Shown: positions 17,238 to 26,216 of the stretch, one piece after another
How the letters are laid out: the number at the start of each line of letters is the position of its first letter
How positions within the stretch are numbered: the first letter of the stretch is position 1
Assembly (NCBI RefSeq): GCF_019891395.1
Contig: NZ_CP078143.1
Coordinates: 3,547,001-3,611,000, forward strand
Source of the DNA: Nitratireductor kimnyeongensis
GTDB lineage: Bacteria; Pseudomonadota; Alphaproteobacteria; Rhizobiales; Rhizobiaceae
Length of the DNA: 64,000 bases
Direction of reading: 5' to 3'
Program-made: the position numbers and the translations under genes
Notes under the pieces: model-generated
The model's input: the letters and a program-made list of their open reading frames with translations, nothing else
The model's database searches: none
What the model was told of the DNA's origin: nothing

Positions 17238-17810
17238 ATGAACCGCACATTTTCAATCCTTCTTTCTGTCTATTGGGCCGTTATTTTCGGCCTGGCCGTG
17301 TGGACAGCCGCGCAGGCCGAAGGCATTGTCGTTCCGGTCGGTTCGCTGGCGGCTGAAACCGCCTGGCGCATGACGACGTTCTTGGGCCATTTGGGCATCG
17401 TGCTTGGCAACGCGTTGGTGGCGGCGCTTTTCACATGGACGCTGGTGGTGTCCGTCCTTGAAAACGGAGACAGGCGGGAGACGGCAAACGTTGCCGCTGT
17501 GGCCTGCGCGGCTGCATTGGTCATGCTGCTCGCTGATCTGCTTCATACGGGGCTTTCTGCAAGCGCAGCCGCTGTCCCGCTCTCCACCGCCACGACGATG
17601 AAATTCCTCGCGGTCCTGGCGTCGCACCTCGTGCTGCGGCGGGAAGGAGAGGCTGCGGAACAGGCAAATGCCGAACCGGCCCCTCCGGCCATGTCGCGTG
17701 TCAACACACTGCAGATCATCGATGCCGCTCACGACGCCATGGCAAGGCGTGTTGCCCAACGGCAGCGGTTGCGATTCTCCACCCCTGCCAACGATCATTG
17801 GAGCCCGTAA
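17238..17810 (+). CDS. Hypothetical membrane protein (190 aa)
   Basis: I do not recognise the family. The protein has about four hydrophobic segments (roughly residues 5-25, 50-73, 84-103 and 119-133), then a soluble Ala/Glu-rich C-terminus. The ATG at 17238 has a purine-rich GGGAACGAGAG upstream; an earlier in-frame ATG lacks this. The stop overlaps the next gene's start in TAATG, so it is probably co-translated with the DUF6105 protein. The 160 bp upstream contain AT-rich TTAACCTTAA, which could be part of a promoter or a CtrA-like site, but I cannot decide. Confidence 0.72.
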   Translation: MNRTFSILLSVYWAVIFGLAVWTAAQAEGIVVPVGSLAAETAWRMTTFLGHLGIVLGNALVAALFTWTLVVSVLENGDRRETANVAAVACAAALVMLLADLLHTGLSASAAAVPLSTATTMKFLAVLASHLVLRREGEAAEQANAEPAPPAMSRVNTLQIIDAAHDAMARRVAQRQRLRFSTPANDHWSP

Positions 17811-18142
17811 TGCGTTATCTTCTGATCTTCTGGGCGCTCCCGCTCGGCCTGTTCTGGGGATGGTATGGACTGTCTTACCATGACATCAATTTCGGCCTCG
17901 GTTTTTTCAGCCGCGAGATGAATGATCTGCTGTTTCGGATCTATGGCAACATTCTGGGCATCGATCCGACCATCATACCGGGCATGGTCGCCCGCGCTTG
18001 CGTGCTCGACAGCTTCATCCTCATGGCCATCATCGCGTTCCGACGCCGGCGCTCTCTCTGGGCATGGTTCAAAGAAAAGCGCACCGCTTATCGTTCGGGG
18101 GAAGCGGCTGCGGACGTGCGCAACCTGTCCAGCGCACCCTGA
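17810..18142 (+). CDS. DUF6105 family small membrane protein
   Basis: A 110-residue protein with a strongly conserved N-terminal segment, [21 protein letters not shown], then a loop ([20 protein letters not shown]), a second hydrophobic stretch and a basic tail. I recall this as the alphaproteobacterial DUF6105 family; its function is unknown. The start overlaps the preceding stop (TAATG). The 3' end overlaps the convergent ruvX gene by 55 bp, more than usual in this window. Confidence 0.8.
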   Translation: MRYLLIFWALPLGLFWGWYGLSYHDINFGLGFFSREMNDLLFRIYGNILGIDPTIIPGMVARACVLDSFILMAIIAFRRRRSLWAWFKEKRTAYRSGEAAADVRNLSSAP

Positions 18143-18573
18143 AGAATGAAGGCGGCGGCGGCGGAATCGATCCGCTCCGCCCGTTTTTTTCGCGACACAT
18201 CCATCTCCAGAAGAGCCCGCTCGGCAGCAACAGTCGACATGCGCTCGTCCCAGAAGGCGACGGGGAGCGCGGTAAGCCGCTCGAGATTGCGGATGAAGGC
18301 GCGCGTCGACTGCGCACGCGCTCCTTCGCTCCCGTCCATGTTTACAGGCAATCCGATGACGATGCCGCCCACATTGTCACGCTTGAAAGCCGCAATCAGC
18401 GCTTCGGCATCCTGCGTGAACTTCTTGCGCATGATCACCTGCCGCGGTGTGGCAAGGGAGAGGCCCCGATCGGAGACTGAAATTCCGATGGTCTTGGTGC
18501 CGAGGTCGAGGCCGGCCAGCGTCTGGCCTGCTCCGAGAAAAGCGGGGAGTTCCTGCAGGTCAACCACTGACAA
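18088..18573 (-). CDS. ruvX: Putative pre-16S rRNA nuclease / Holliday junction resolvase YqgF (RuvX)
   Basis: A 161-residue RNase H-fold nuclease of the YqgF/RuvX family, implicated in maturation of the 16S rRNA 5' end. Conserved acidic segments are [26 protein letters not shown] and [10 protein letters not shown]. The likely start is a TTG at 18573, with GGAGAA about eight bases upstream; a GTG at 18567 is the alternative. It diverges from the UPF0173 hydrolase gene with a 124-bp gap. Confidence 0.92.
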   Translation of the reverse strand: MSVVDLQELPAFLGAGQTLAGLDLGTKTIGISVSDRGLSLATPRQVIMRKKFTQDAEALIAAFKRDNVGGIVIGLPVNMDGSEGARAQSTRAFIRNLERLTALPVAFWDERMSTVAAERALLEMDVSRKKRAERIDSAAAAFILQGALDRLRTSAAASPER

Positions 18574-18697
18574 AACTGACTTCTCCGATTAGGACTGTGG
18601 GATCGTTTTAGCGCTGCACCGGTTACACGGAAAGCTGCCGATGCGCGATAACCGCCATCGGGTGCGCTGCACGAAAGAGATATTGGAGAACAATCGC

Positions 18698-19405
18698 ATG
18701 GATCTGACCTGGTACGGCCATTCTGCATTTCGCGTCGATGCGGGCGAAGCACGCATCCTGATCGACCCGTTTCTGACCGGTAATCCCTCCTGGAACGGCG
18801 GATGGGAGGAGCCGGCCGAGGGTGTGACCCATGTTCTGCTGACCCATGGCCACGACGATCATATCGGCGATGCGGTCGATATTCTGAGAAGCACCGGCGC
18901 GATGCTGGTCGCCAATTTCGAGATCTGCATGTTTCTTGTGGGCAAGGGCGTCGACCAGAGCCGCATCAACCCCGGCAATCATGGGGGCACGGTAGACTGC
19001 CACGGTTTCACCACCACCTTTGTTAACGCGCAGCATTCCTCATCTTCTTCGGGCGAGGGCGGTACCAACACCTATCTGGGCAATCCGGCAGGGCTGGTGC
19101 TGCATTTCCCAGATGAAAAGACACTCTATCATATGGGCGACACGGACATTTTCAGCGATATGGCGCTGATTCATGAGTTGCATCAGCCCGAAATCGGACT
19201 GGTGCCCGTCGGCGATCGCTTCACCATGGGAGGTGCGGTGGCAGCGCTCGCCTGCCGTCGGTATTTCAAGTTCGAGACGGTTCTGCCCTGTCACTTCGGT
19301 TCCTTCCCAATCATCGACCAGACGCCTCAAAAATTCGTCGAGGGGATGGAAGGTTCGGGCGTGAACGTGCCGACGTTGAAGGCGGGTGAGAGCATATCTC
19401 TGTAG
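18698..19405 (+). CDS. UPF0173 family metal-dependent hydrolase
   Basis: A 235-residue metallo-beta-lactamase-fold protein. The metal-binding [11 protein letters not shown] lies near residue 48, with further ligands at [13 protein letters not shown] and CHFGSFP. The substrate of UPF0173 proteins is not established. I placed the start at the ATG after TTGGAGAA, because family members begin close to the LTWYGHSAF segment; an ATG 19 codons earlier is less likely. It is followed by gatC after 92 bp in the same direction. Confidence 0.92.
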   Translation: MDLTWYGHSAFRVDAGEARILIDPFLTGNPSWNGGWEEPAEGVTHVLLTHGHDDHIGDAVDILRSTGAMLVANFEICMFLVGKGVDQSRINPGNHGGTVDCHGFTTTFVNAQHSSSSSGEGGTNTYLGNPAGLVLHFPDEKTLYHMGDTDIFSDMALIHELHQPEIGLVPVGDRFTMGGAVAALACRRYFKFETVLPCHFGSFPIIDQTPQKFVEGMEGSGVNVPTLKAGESISL

Positions 19406-19497
19406 CAAATCCGGTGCGTCGAAGCGCGTTGGCGGTTGCACGCTGCCCGCGCGCCGATTATAGCCGGGGCGCAGCCAATAAGCGCCTGGAGAAAACC

Positions 19498-19785
19498 ATG
19501 TCCGTGGACATCGATACCGTGAAGCGTGTTGCGCGCCTTTCCCGCATTGCCGTTGACGAGGCCGATGCCGAGCGCATGACGGGCGAACTCAATGCGATTC
19601 TCGGTTTCGTCGAGCAATTGAATGAAGTGAATGTGGAGGGCGTAGATCCCATGACCTCCGCCATTCCGATGGCGATGAAGAAGCGGAAGGACGGCGTGAC
19701 CGACGGCAGCAAGGCCGATGATATCGTCGCTAATGCGCCTGCTTCGGAAGACAATTTCTTCGTCGTTCCCAAAGTGGTTGAATAA
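19498..19785 (+). CDS. gatC: Aspartyl/glutamyl-tRNA amidotransferase subunit C
   Basis: A 95-residue subunit that stabilises GatA within GatCAB, the complex that converts Glu-tRNA(Gln) (and Asp-tRNA(Asn)) to the amidated form. The opening [17 protein letters not shown] and the NVEGVDPM middle are typical. CTGGAGAAAA upstream supports the start at 19498. It precedes gatA by 60 bp and the two are surely one operon. The presence of the pathway implies that glutaminyl-tRNA is made indirectly, working with the gltX product near 54 kb. Confidence 0.95.
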   Translation: MSVDIDTVKRVARLSRIAVDEADAERMTGELNAILGFVEQLNEVNVEGVDPMTSAIPMAMKKRKDGVTDGSKADDIVANAPASEDNFFVVPKVVE

Positions 19786-19845
19786 GAGCGCCCCGCTTCC
19801 AAACCCATTTGCCCTCATGGGCCTCCGGATTTCCACGGATCTTCA

Positions 19846-21327
19846 ATGACAGAGCTCACCAAACTCACAATCGCCGAAGCGCGCGAGAAGCTCGCCTCCA
19901 AGGCCTTCACCGCCACCGAACTGACCGAGGCCTATCTTTCGGCCATCGACACAGCCAACGAAAAGCTGAACGCCTATGTTGCCGTTACCCATGAAAAGGC
20001 ACGGGCGATGGCAAAGGCGAGTGACGCAAAGATTGCGAAGGGTGAAGCCGGCGCGCTGGAAGGTATTCCGCTCGGCATCAAGGATCTTTTTGCGACACAA
20101 GACGTCCACACCCAGGCCGCCAGCCACATTCTCGACGGGTTCAAGCCGAAGTATGAATCCACCGTTACCGCCAATCTATGGTCGGATGGCGCGGTGATGC
20201 TCGGCAAGCTCAACATGGATGAGTTCGCCATGGGCTCGTCCAACGAGACCTCCTATTACGGGCCGGTTATCAATCCCTGGCGCGCGGAAGGGTCCAGTGC
20301 CGATCTCGTGCCAGGCGGCTCGTCGGGTGGTTCGGCGGCTGCCGTTGCGGCTTTCCTGTGTGCGGGCGCTACTGCGACGGACACCGGCGGCTCGATCCGC
20401 CAGCCCGCCGCCTTCACCGGTACAGTCGGTATCAAGCCGACCTACGGTCGCTGTTCGCGCTGGGGCACGGTGGCCTTTGCTTCTTCGCTCGATCAGGCGG
20501 GACCGATTGCACGCGATGTGCGCGATGCGGCGATACTGCTGAAGTCCATGGCCTCCGTGGACGACAAGGACACCACCTCCGTCGACCTGCCGGTGCCGGA
20601 CTACGAAGCAGCCATCGGCCAGTCGGTCAAAGGCTTGAAAATCGGAATCCCGCGCGAATACCGCATGGACGGCATGCCCAACGAGATCGAGGCTCTTTGG
20701 AAGAAAGGCATCGACTGGATGCGCGATGCCGGTGCGGAGATCGTGGATATCTCGCTGCCGCACACCAAATACGCTCTACCCGCCTATTATATCGTCGCGC
20801 CTGCCGAAGCTTCGTCCAACCTGGCGCGCTATGACGGCGTGCGCTACGGCTTGCGCGTGCCCGGCAAGGACATTGCCGATATGTATGAGCAGACCCGTGC
20901 GGCTGGTTTTGGTCGCGAGGTCAAGCGCCGCATTATGATCGGTACCTATGTGCTTTCGGCGGGCTATTACGATGCCTATTACCTGAAGGCGCAGAAGGTG
21001 CGCACGCTGATCAAGCGTGACTTTGAACAGGTCTTCGAAGATGGGGTCGATGCCATCCTGACGCCAGCCACACCATCGGTTGCATTCGGCATAGCCGATC
21101 AGGAAATGGCATCCGATCCGGTAAAGATGTATCTGAACGACATCTTCACTGTGACGGTCAACATGGCGGGTCTGCCGGGCATCGCCGTACCGGCAGGGCT
21201 CGATGAAAAAGGCCTGCCGCTCGGCCTGCAGCTTATCGGCAAGCCGTTTGACGAAGAAACACTGTTCCGCACCGCGCATGTCATCGAACAGGCTGCGGGG
21301 CGCTTTGCACCGAACAGGTGGTGGTAG
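19846..21327 (+). CDS. gatA: Aspartyl/glutamyl-tRNA amidotransferase subunit A
   Basis: The 493-residue amidase subunit of GatCAB, which releases ammonia from glutamine. The amidase signature is complete: the catalytic Lys in [10 protein letters not shown] (near residue 79), and the Ser-cisSer-Ser elements in [14 protein letters not shown] and [11 protein letters not shown]. Length is normal for the family. gatB does not follow; the next gene is a YdcF protein in the same direction 40 bp later, so GatB is encoded elsewhere. Confidence 0.97.
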   Translation: MTELTKLTIAEAREKLASKAFTATELTEAYLSAIDTANEKLNAYVAVTHEKARAMAKASDAKIAKGEAGALEGIPLGIKDLFATQDVHTQAASHILDGFKPKYESTVTANLWSDGAVMLGKLNMDEFAMGSSNETSYYGPVINPWRAEGSSADLVPGGSSGGSAAAVAAFLCAGATATDTGGSIRQPAAFTGTVGIKPTYGRCSRWGTVAFASSLDQAGPIARDVRDAAILLKSMASVDDKDTTSVDLPVPDYEAAIGQSVKGLKIGIPREYRMDGMPNEIEALWKKGIDWMRDAGAEIVDISLPHTKYALPAYYIVAPAEASSNLARYDGVRYGLRVPGKDIADMYEQTRAAGFGREVKRRIMIGTYVLSAGYYDAYYLKAQKVRTLIKRDFEQVFEDGVDAILTPATPSVAFGIADQEMASDPVKMYLNDIFTVTVNMAGLPGIAVPAGLDEKGLPLGLQLIGKPFDEETLFRTAHVIEQAAGRFAPNRWW

Positions 21328-21367
21328 TCTGCGTGGCGCGGATTTGACCTAAAACAGGGGCCGCGCC

Positions 21368-22177
21368 ATGTTTCACCTCGTTTCCGCGATTGGCTGGCTG
21401 TTCCTTCAACCCCTCAGCCTTGTCGCTATCCTGATTGCGGTGTCTTTTCTGACCGCATTTTTGGGTAGGCACCGCTTGTCCATGGCGGCGAGCGGATTGT
21501 CCTTTATGGTTCTCTTTCTTTCAGCCTGGACAACGCTCGGCGCGCTTGTGCTCGGGCCACTGGAAGATCGTTTTCGCAAACCCCGGCCCATTCCGGACAC
21601 GATCGATGGCATCATTGTTCTCGGGGGCGGGCTGGAAGGCTCCATCAATATGGCGCGGGGTGGCTATGAGCTGAACGCCAGTGGTGACCGCTTTGTGGAA
21701 ACCGCAATTCTTGCGCGCCGGTTCCCGCAAGCCAAGATCTTGATCTCAGGGGGGCAGGGCGCTGTCTTTCTGGCTGGAGAGGGCGATGCGGATACCGCTC
21801 CGCGCCTCCTGGCCGCGCTTGGCGTGGCTGCGGGCCGACTTGTTCTGGAGAACCGTTCGCGCGACACGTTTGAAAACGCCCACTTTTCAAGAGAACTGGT
21901 GAAGCCGGCCGCAGGTGAGACATGGCTTCTCGTCACCTCCGCCTTCCACATGCCGCGCGCCGTGGGCGTCTTCCGGAAGGTCGGATTTCCAGTGACTCCC
22001 TGGCCGGTTGACTACAAAACGGCCGGCAACGAAACGCCGGGCCTAGCGGAAGACAATGCACTCGATTCCCTGCGTAACACGACCGTTGGAATACGCGAGT
22101 GGATCGGCCTCGTAGCCTATCGAATGGCTGGCAGAACGGATGCGCTTTTTCCCGGGCCAAAGCCTTCGTCGCGGTGA
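21368..22177 (+). CDS. YdcF/ElyC (DUF218) family protein
   Basis: A 269-residue membrane-anchored DUF218 protein. Two N-terminal hydrophobic segments (about residues 8-30 and 38-60) precede the soluble domain, which opens with DGIIVLGGG, continues through ILISGGQG and NTFENAHFSREL-like elements, and includes SAFHMPRA. ElyC and SanA relatives act in envelope integrity and lipid-carrier metabolism in enterobacteria; the biochemical reaction is uncertain. It may be transcribed with gatCA. Confidence 0.86.
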   Translation: MFHLVSAIGWLFLQPLSLVAILIAVSFLTAFLGRHRLSMAASGLSFMVLFLSAWTTLGALVLGPLEDRFRKPRPIPDTIDGIIVLGGGLEGSINMARGGYELNASGDRFVETAILARRFPQAKILISGGQGAVFLAGEGDADTAPRLLAALGVAAGRLVLENRSRDTFENAHFSRELVKPAAGETWLLVTSAFHMPRAVGVFRKVGFPVTPWPVDYKTAGNETPGLAEDNALDSLRNTTVGIREWIGLVAYRMAGRTDALFPGPKPSSR

Positions 22178-22441
22178 GTCGAGGCTCTTTCGGGGCGCGG
22201 GATGGTGCATTGCAGCAAAAATGTCCGCATTTCGCCACATCTGTTGAGAAATCCTTTATTGGCCCAAGTGCCTGATTATGCTGGAAAACCCTCGTTTTCT
22301 GGGATTTTAGAACAGTTCACAGGTCGTGATTTCGCCGTTTTTGGGCTTGCGGAAGCGTACGCGGAGGAGTATCTCCCGCCGTCACAGATCGGCGATCGGG
22401 ATCATCCCGGTCGGAGATTGAACTAAAAAAACGGGATATGC
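22178..22441. other. Intergenic region without a convincing gene
   Basis: This 264-bp stretch between the YdcF gene and a small membrane-protein gene is more AT-rich than its surroundings. A short frame of 74 codons exists but lacks a good ribosome-binding site and protein-like composition. GATCGGGATCATCCCGGTC near 22395-22413 is a small hairpin. The region probably holds the promoter and leader of the following small gene. Confidence 0.5.
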
Positions 22442-22573
22442 ATGGACGATAGCGTTGAGAGATCCTGCTGGGGTGTAACCGCCAAAGCAGTGATCGGGCT
22501 TGCGGGAATCATCTTTCTGGCATGGCTCTTGATTGGCGCCGAAACGGCAGCGGTCGTAGCAACGTCAAGCTGA
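22442..22573 (+). CDS. Small single-pass membrane protein (43 aa)
   Basis: A short frame of 43 codons begins with ATG GAC GAT at 22442, with CGGGA a few bases upstream, and stops with TGA at 22573. The protein has a charged N-terminus (MDDSVERSC), one hydrophobic helix (about residues 14-32, AKAVIGLAGIIFLAWLLIG) and a small Ala/Val tail. A strong hairpin terminator begins 40 bp after the stop, which makes an independent short transcript likely. No family is recognised. Evidence is positional and compositional only. Confidence 0.55.
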   Translation: MDDSVERSCWGVTAKAVIGLAGIIFLAWLLIGAETAAVVATSS

Positions 22574-22613
22574 ACGACCAGCAAAACCGCAAGACATCGG
22601 TTCTTTAAAGTCG

Positions 22614-22641
22614 AAGGGCGCAGCGCAATCGCTGCGCCCTT
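22614..22641 (+). terminator. Hairpin terminator after the small membrane-protein gene
   Basis: AAGGGCGCAGCG (22614-22625) is perfectly inverted as CGCTGCGCCCTT (22630-22641) around a four-base CAAT loop. T-rich sequence (TGCTTGTTT) follows. The stem has 12 pairs and no mismatch. Confidence 0.8.
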
Positions 22642-22766
22642 TGCTTGTTTGGGTAAATCGCCTACATCATGCGATGTCGCGGTCGTGTCAGCGTGCCGCT
22701 TCTTTACTGTCGGGGGCTCGCACACTGCGAGAGTTCCTCGTCTGGACACATCCGGAGCCTTCGCCC

Positions 22767-24167
22767 ATGTTCCTTTCCGTTTTCGACCTGTTCAAGATCG
22801 GTATCGGACCATCCAGTTCGCACACGATGGGCCCCATGACGGCAGCAGAACGCTTTCTGGCTGAGGTTGCCGGCGACGACTGGCCCCGCCCGACCGGGAG
22901 TGTCGTGCACCGGCTTGGTGTCAGCCTGCATGGCTCCCTTGCCTTTACCGGCGTGGGCCACGGTACGGACCGCGCCGTGATCCTCGGACTTGCAGGATAC
23001 AATCCCTTGACCGTCGATCCTGATCGCATGGACGAACAGCTCGCCACGATTGCGGCCGAGAAGATGGTCCGGCCTGAAGGCCATCAGCCATACCAGTTCG
23101 ATCCGCAAAACGACCTTGTGCTCGACAAGAAGGAGGCTCTGCCGGGTCATGCCAATGGTATGGCGTTCAACGCGTATGATGCGGATGGAAGGCTCCTGCT
23201 CAGGCGCATCTATTATTCCATCGGTGGCGGTTTTGTGGTTTCCGAGGAGGAACTGCAGACGCTGAAGAAGCAGTCCAGAAAGCCCGAGGCCGGCGATGTA
23301 CCGTTCCCCTTTGCGAGCGCGCGCGAAATGCTTGCCATGGCGGCTGAAAGCGGATTATCGATCGCCGAGATGAAGCGGGCGAACGAAGAAGCGCACATGA
23401 CCCGGGCAGAGCTTGATGCCGGTCTCGACCGAATCTGGGAGGCCATGGACGGATGCATAGAACGTGGCCTTTCGCAGGACGGCATCATGCCCGGCGGTCT
23501 GAACGTGCGCCGTCGCGCGCGGCACTTGCATGACAGGCTGGATGAAGACTGGCGTCAGAACCGCCCCAATCCTCTTGCAGCGAACGACTGGCTTTCCGTT
23601 TTCGCAATGGCCGTGAACGAGGAAAACGCCAGCGGCGGCCGCGTGGTGACCGCTCCGACCAATGGAGCGGCGGGCGTTGTGCCTGCGGTCATGCGTTACT
23701 GGCAGAAATTTCATGTCGACGCTGATGCTGCCGGCATCCGCGATTTCCTTCTGACGGCCGCCGCGATCGGTGGCATCGTCAAGCACAATGCCTCCATATC
23801 CGGAGCTGAGGTCGGCTGCCAGGGCGAAGTGGGGTCGGCGTCCGCCATGGCGGCAGCTGGTTTTGCCGCCGTCTTAGGCGGCACGCCCGAACAGGTGGAG
23901 AACGCAGCCGAAATAGCACTCGAACACCATTTGGGCATGACCTGCGATCCGGTAGCAGGGCTTGTGCAGGTGCCGTGCATCGAGCGCAATGCTTTGGGCT
24001 CGGTCAAGGCCGTAACGGCAGCGTCGCTCGCGGTAAAAGGCGACGGCAAGCATTTCGTTTCACTTGATGCCGCGGTCGAAACGATGCGGCAGACCGGCAT
24101 GGACATGAACGAGCGCTACAAGGAAACAAGCCTCGGAGGTCTTGCGGTCAACGTTGTGGAATGCTGA
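22767..24167 (+). CDS. sdaA: L-serine ammonia-lyase, single-chain iron-sulfur type
   Basis: Deaminates L-serine to pyruvate and ammonia using a [4Fe-4S] cluster. The 466-residue protein has the N-terminal beta-domain ([19 protein letters not shown]) fused to the alpha-domain, where the Ser-binding and cysteine-rich segments [35 protein letters not shown] are complete. The frame is open 42 codons further up, but homologues start at [12 protein letters not shown], and GGAG lies ten bases before that ATG. It is encoded alone between the small membrane-protein gene and DUF1489. Confidence 0.96.
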   Translation: MFLSVFDLFKIGIGPSSSHTMGPMTAAERFLAEVAGDDWPRPTGSVVHRLGVSLHGSLAFTGVGHGTDRAVILGLAGYNPLTVDPDRMDEQLATIAAEKMVRPEGHQPYQFDPQNDLVLDKKEALPGHANGMAFNAYDADGRLLLRRIYYSIGGGFVVSEEELQTLKKQSRKPEAGDVPFPFASAREMLAMAAESGLSIAEMKRANEEAHMTRAELDAGLDRIWEAMDGCIERGLSQDGIMPGGLNVRRRARHLHDRLDEDWRQNRPNPLAANDWLSVFAMAVNEENASGGRVVTAPTNGAAGVVPAVMRYWQKFHVDADAAGIRDFLLTAAAIGGIVKHNASISGAEVGCQGEVGSASAMAAAGFAAVLGGTPEQVENAAEIALEHHLGMTCDPVAGLVQVPCIERNALGSVKAVTAASLAVKGDGKHFVSLDAAVETMRQTGMDMNERYKETSLGGLAVNVVEC

Positions 24168-24238
24168 GTTCCGCTCAACGCTGTGGAGAGCCGGCTATCC
24201 CGCTTGACCTTGACCGGGCAGCGCCCGACATTTGAACG

Positions 24239-24673
24239 ATGGCACTCAACCTCATCAAATTGTGCGTCGGCTGCGAAAGCGTCGAGCAATTGCAGGATTG
24301 GATCGCGCTTCGTCTGCGGGAAAAACAGGCGCGCGGCGAGCCGGCTGAGCAGTTTCACACGACGCGCATGGTGCCAAAGCGCGTGGAAGAGCTGACCCAA
24401 GGTGGCTCTCTCTTTTGGGTCATCAAAGGCACGGTTCAATGCCGTCAAAGACTGTTGGACATCCGTCCGTTCCGTGATTCTGAGGGTGTGTCGCGCTGTC
24501 ATCTGGTGCTGGAGCCCAGATTGGTGCGCACGCAGTTTCAGCCGCGCCGAGCCTTTCAGGGGTGGCGATATCTCGAGGCAAAGGACGCGCCACAAGATCT
24601 TGGCAGCGCCGGAGACGACGCGGAAATGCCTTTGGAACTGCGCCGTGAACTCACAGAACTCGGCTTGCTGTAG
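24239..24673 (+). CDS. DUF1489 family protein
   Basis: A 144-residue alphaproteobacterial protein of unknown function. The opening ALNLIKLCVGCESVEQL and the central WVIKGTVQCRQRLLDI segment match what I know of DUF1489. It is soluble, with no signal peptide or membrane helix. It begins 71 bp after sdaA on the same strand and precedes the VWA gene by 66 bp, so a loose operon is possible. Confidence 0.85.
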   Translation: MALNLIKLCVGCESVEQLQDWIALRLREKQARGEPAEQFHTTRMVPKRVEELTQGGSLFWVIKGTVQCRQRLLDIRPFRDSEGVSRCHLVLEPRLVRTQFQPRRAFQGWRYLEAKDAPQDLGSAGDDAEMPLELRRELTELGLL

Positions 24674-24739
24674 CGCCTCATCTGGCGCAGGCTTGTGGTG
24701 AGCCTTGCAACCAGTCGGTGGACGCCCATCTTTCTCATT

Positions 24740-25477
24740 ATGAGTGACAAGAAAACACCCGCGCCTCGCCGCGCAGAGACAAAGCCCTCCGAAACCCGGT
24801 CACCATCGGGAGCCATTGACGCGTTCGTGCGGCAAGCGCGTGCACTGGCTCCAATGCGCGGCACCGGCAGCGGCCGGCTTATCCTCGCGCTGGACGCAAC
24901 GATGAGCCGACAGCCCACCTGGGATCTTGCCTGCAAACTTCAAGCCGAGATGTTCGATGCCGTGGACAAGGCCGGTTCGCTGAACGTTCAACTCGTCTAT
25001 TTCAGAGGTTTCGGCGAGAGCCGCGCCTCGCGCTTCGTGCGGGATACCGAAGCGCTGCAGACACTCATGACCAAGATTGACTGTCGTGGCGGCCACACAC
25101 AGATCAGCAAGGTGCTGGCGCACGCTTTGAAGGAAACGTCTCGCGAGAAGGTGAACGCGCTTGTCTATATCGGCGACGCGATGGAAGAGAGCGTCGACGA
25201 TCTGTCAGACAAGGCCGGGCGCCTTGGTTTGAGTGGCGTTCCGGTTTTCGTTTTTCAGGAAGGACATGATCCGATTGCTGAACGGGCTTTTCGCGAGATC
25301 GCCCGTCTGTCGAAAGGAGCCTGGTTTCGTTTTGATTCGCGGTCCGCGGCCGAACTGGGGAAGCTACTCTCCGCCGTCGCGGTTTATGCGACCGGCGGGT
25401 TTAAGGCACTGAGCGATCGGAACAGGCCCGAAGATCGCAGGATGCTCGAACATCTTCACGGCGACAGAGACCGATGA
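24740..25477 (+). CDS. VWA-fold protein paired with a membrane J-domain protein
   Basis: A 245-residue cytosolic protein. It has the layout of a von Willebrand A domain: LILALDATMSRQPTW stands where a MIDAS DxSxS motif would be (here D-A-T-M-S), with later strands NVQLVYFRGFGESRAS, TQISKVLAHAL, NALVYIGDAMEES and VPVFVFQEG. The MIDAS-like motif is imperfect. The ATG at 24740 is preferred to an earlier in-frame ATG because the region between reads as non-conserved. It overlaps the J-domain gene by ATGA, so the two products probably work together. Function is not known. Confidence 0.8.
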   Translation: MSDKKTPAPRRAETKPSETRSPSGAIDAFVRQARALAPMRGTGSGRLILALDATMSRQPTWDLACKLQAEMFDAVDKAGSLNVQLVYFRGFGESRASRFVRDTEALQTLMTKIDCRGGHTQISKVLAHALKETSREKVNALVYIGDAMEESVDDLSDKAGRLGLSGVPVFVFQEGHDPIAERAFREIARLSKGAWFRFDSRSAAELGKLLSAVAVYATGGFKALSDRNRPEDRRMLEHLHGDRDR

Positions 25478-26169
25478 GCTTCCCGTTCTTCTTCTTCGCG
25501 CTTTTGCTGCTGCTCGTTCTGGGCGCTTTCGGCTTCATGAATGCAAACCCCAAGCGGGTGGCCAACACCTTGCGGATCGCCGGGCCGGGCTTGCTGGCGC
25601 TCGCCGGTGTGGTGATGCTGTTTGCAGGCAGGGCAGGGATCGGCGGGATGTTGATTTCAGCCGCGGTCGCCTGGTTCGGTTCAGCGCGACTGAGAATGGG
25701 GCGCGTAAAAAAGCCGGGGCAAAGCTCTACGGTGCGCTCGGCGGCGCTCGAAATGGAGCTCGATCACGATAGTGGGACACTGTCTGGAGAGGTTCTTGCA
25801 GGCCGGCACGAAGGGCGCCGGCTCGCAGATATGACGCTGGAGGAACTGCTTTCGCTCTACAAGGAGCTTGAAGGCGATGAAGAGAGCTTACGGCTTCTGG
25901 AAACCTATCTTGACAGCGAATTCCCCACCTGGCGCGATGGCGCGCAGCCGAATGGCGACGGGGGGGAGGGAGTTGCGTCGGGCTCGGGCCCCATGACCGA
26001 GGAGGAGGCCTATGAGGTCCTTGGTCTTGAAAGAGGTGCGTCCGTTGCGCAGATCAGAGAGGCTCACCGCCGCCTGATGCAGCGCCTGCATCCCGACATG
26101 GGAGGTACCTCGTCTCTTGCTGCCCGTGTCAACGAGGCTCGCGACGTTTTGCTTTCCGCTCATGAGTGA
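25474..26169 (+). CDS. Membrane-anchored DnaJ-domain protein
   Basis: A 231-residue co-chaperone-like protein. Hydrophobic segments at about residues 3-20 and 34-65 anchor it. A middle region follows (LEMELDHDSGTLSGEVLAG, resembling the conserved part of mitochondrial TIM14-type proteins). The C-terminal J domain (about 173-231) has the HPD motif in RLHPDMGGT. It is expected to stimulate a DnaK-type ATPase at the inner membrane face. It is translationally coupled to the VWA gene. Confidence 0.88.
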   Translation: MSFPFFFFALLLLLVLGAFGFMNANPKRVANTLRIAGPGLLALAGVVMLFAGRAGIGGMLISAAVAWFGSARLRMGRVKKPGQSSTVRSAALEMELDHDSGTLSGEVLAGRHEGRRLADMTLEELLSLYKELEGDEESLRLLETYLDSEFPTWRDGAQPNGDGGEGVASGSGPMTEEEAYEVLGLERGASVAQIREAHRRLMQRLHPDMGGTSSLAARVNEARDVLLSAHE

Positions 26170-26216
26170 GTTCCCGGCACGCGCTACACTATCCTGACTC
26201 ATCATAAACTCCGGTC

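Noticed and set aside
22202..22426. 74-codon frame upstream of the small membrane-protein gene
   Set aside because: No credible ribosome-binding site and no protein-like pattern; more likely leader or promoter DNA.
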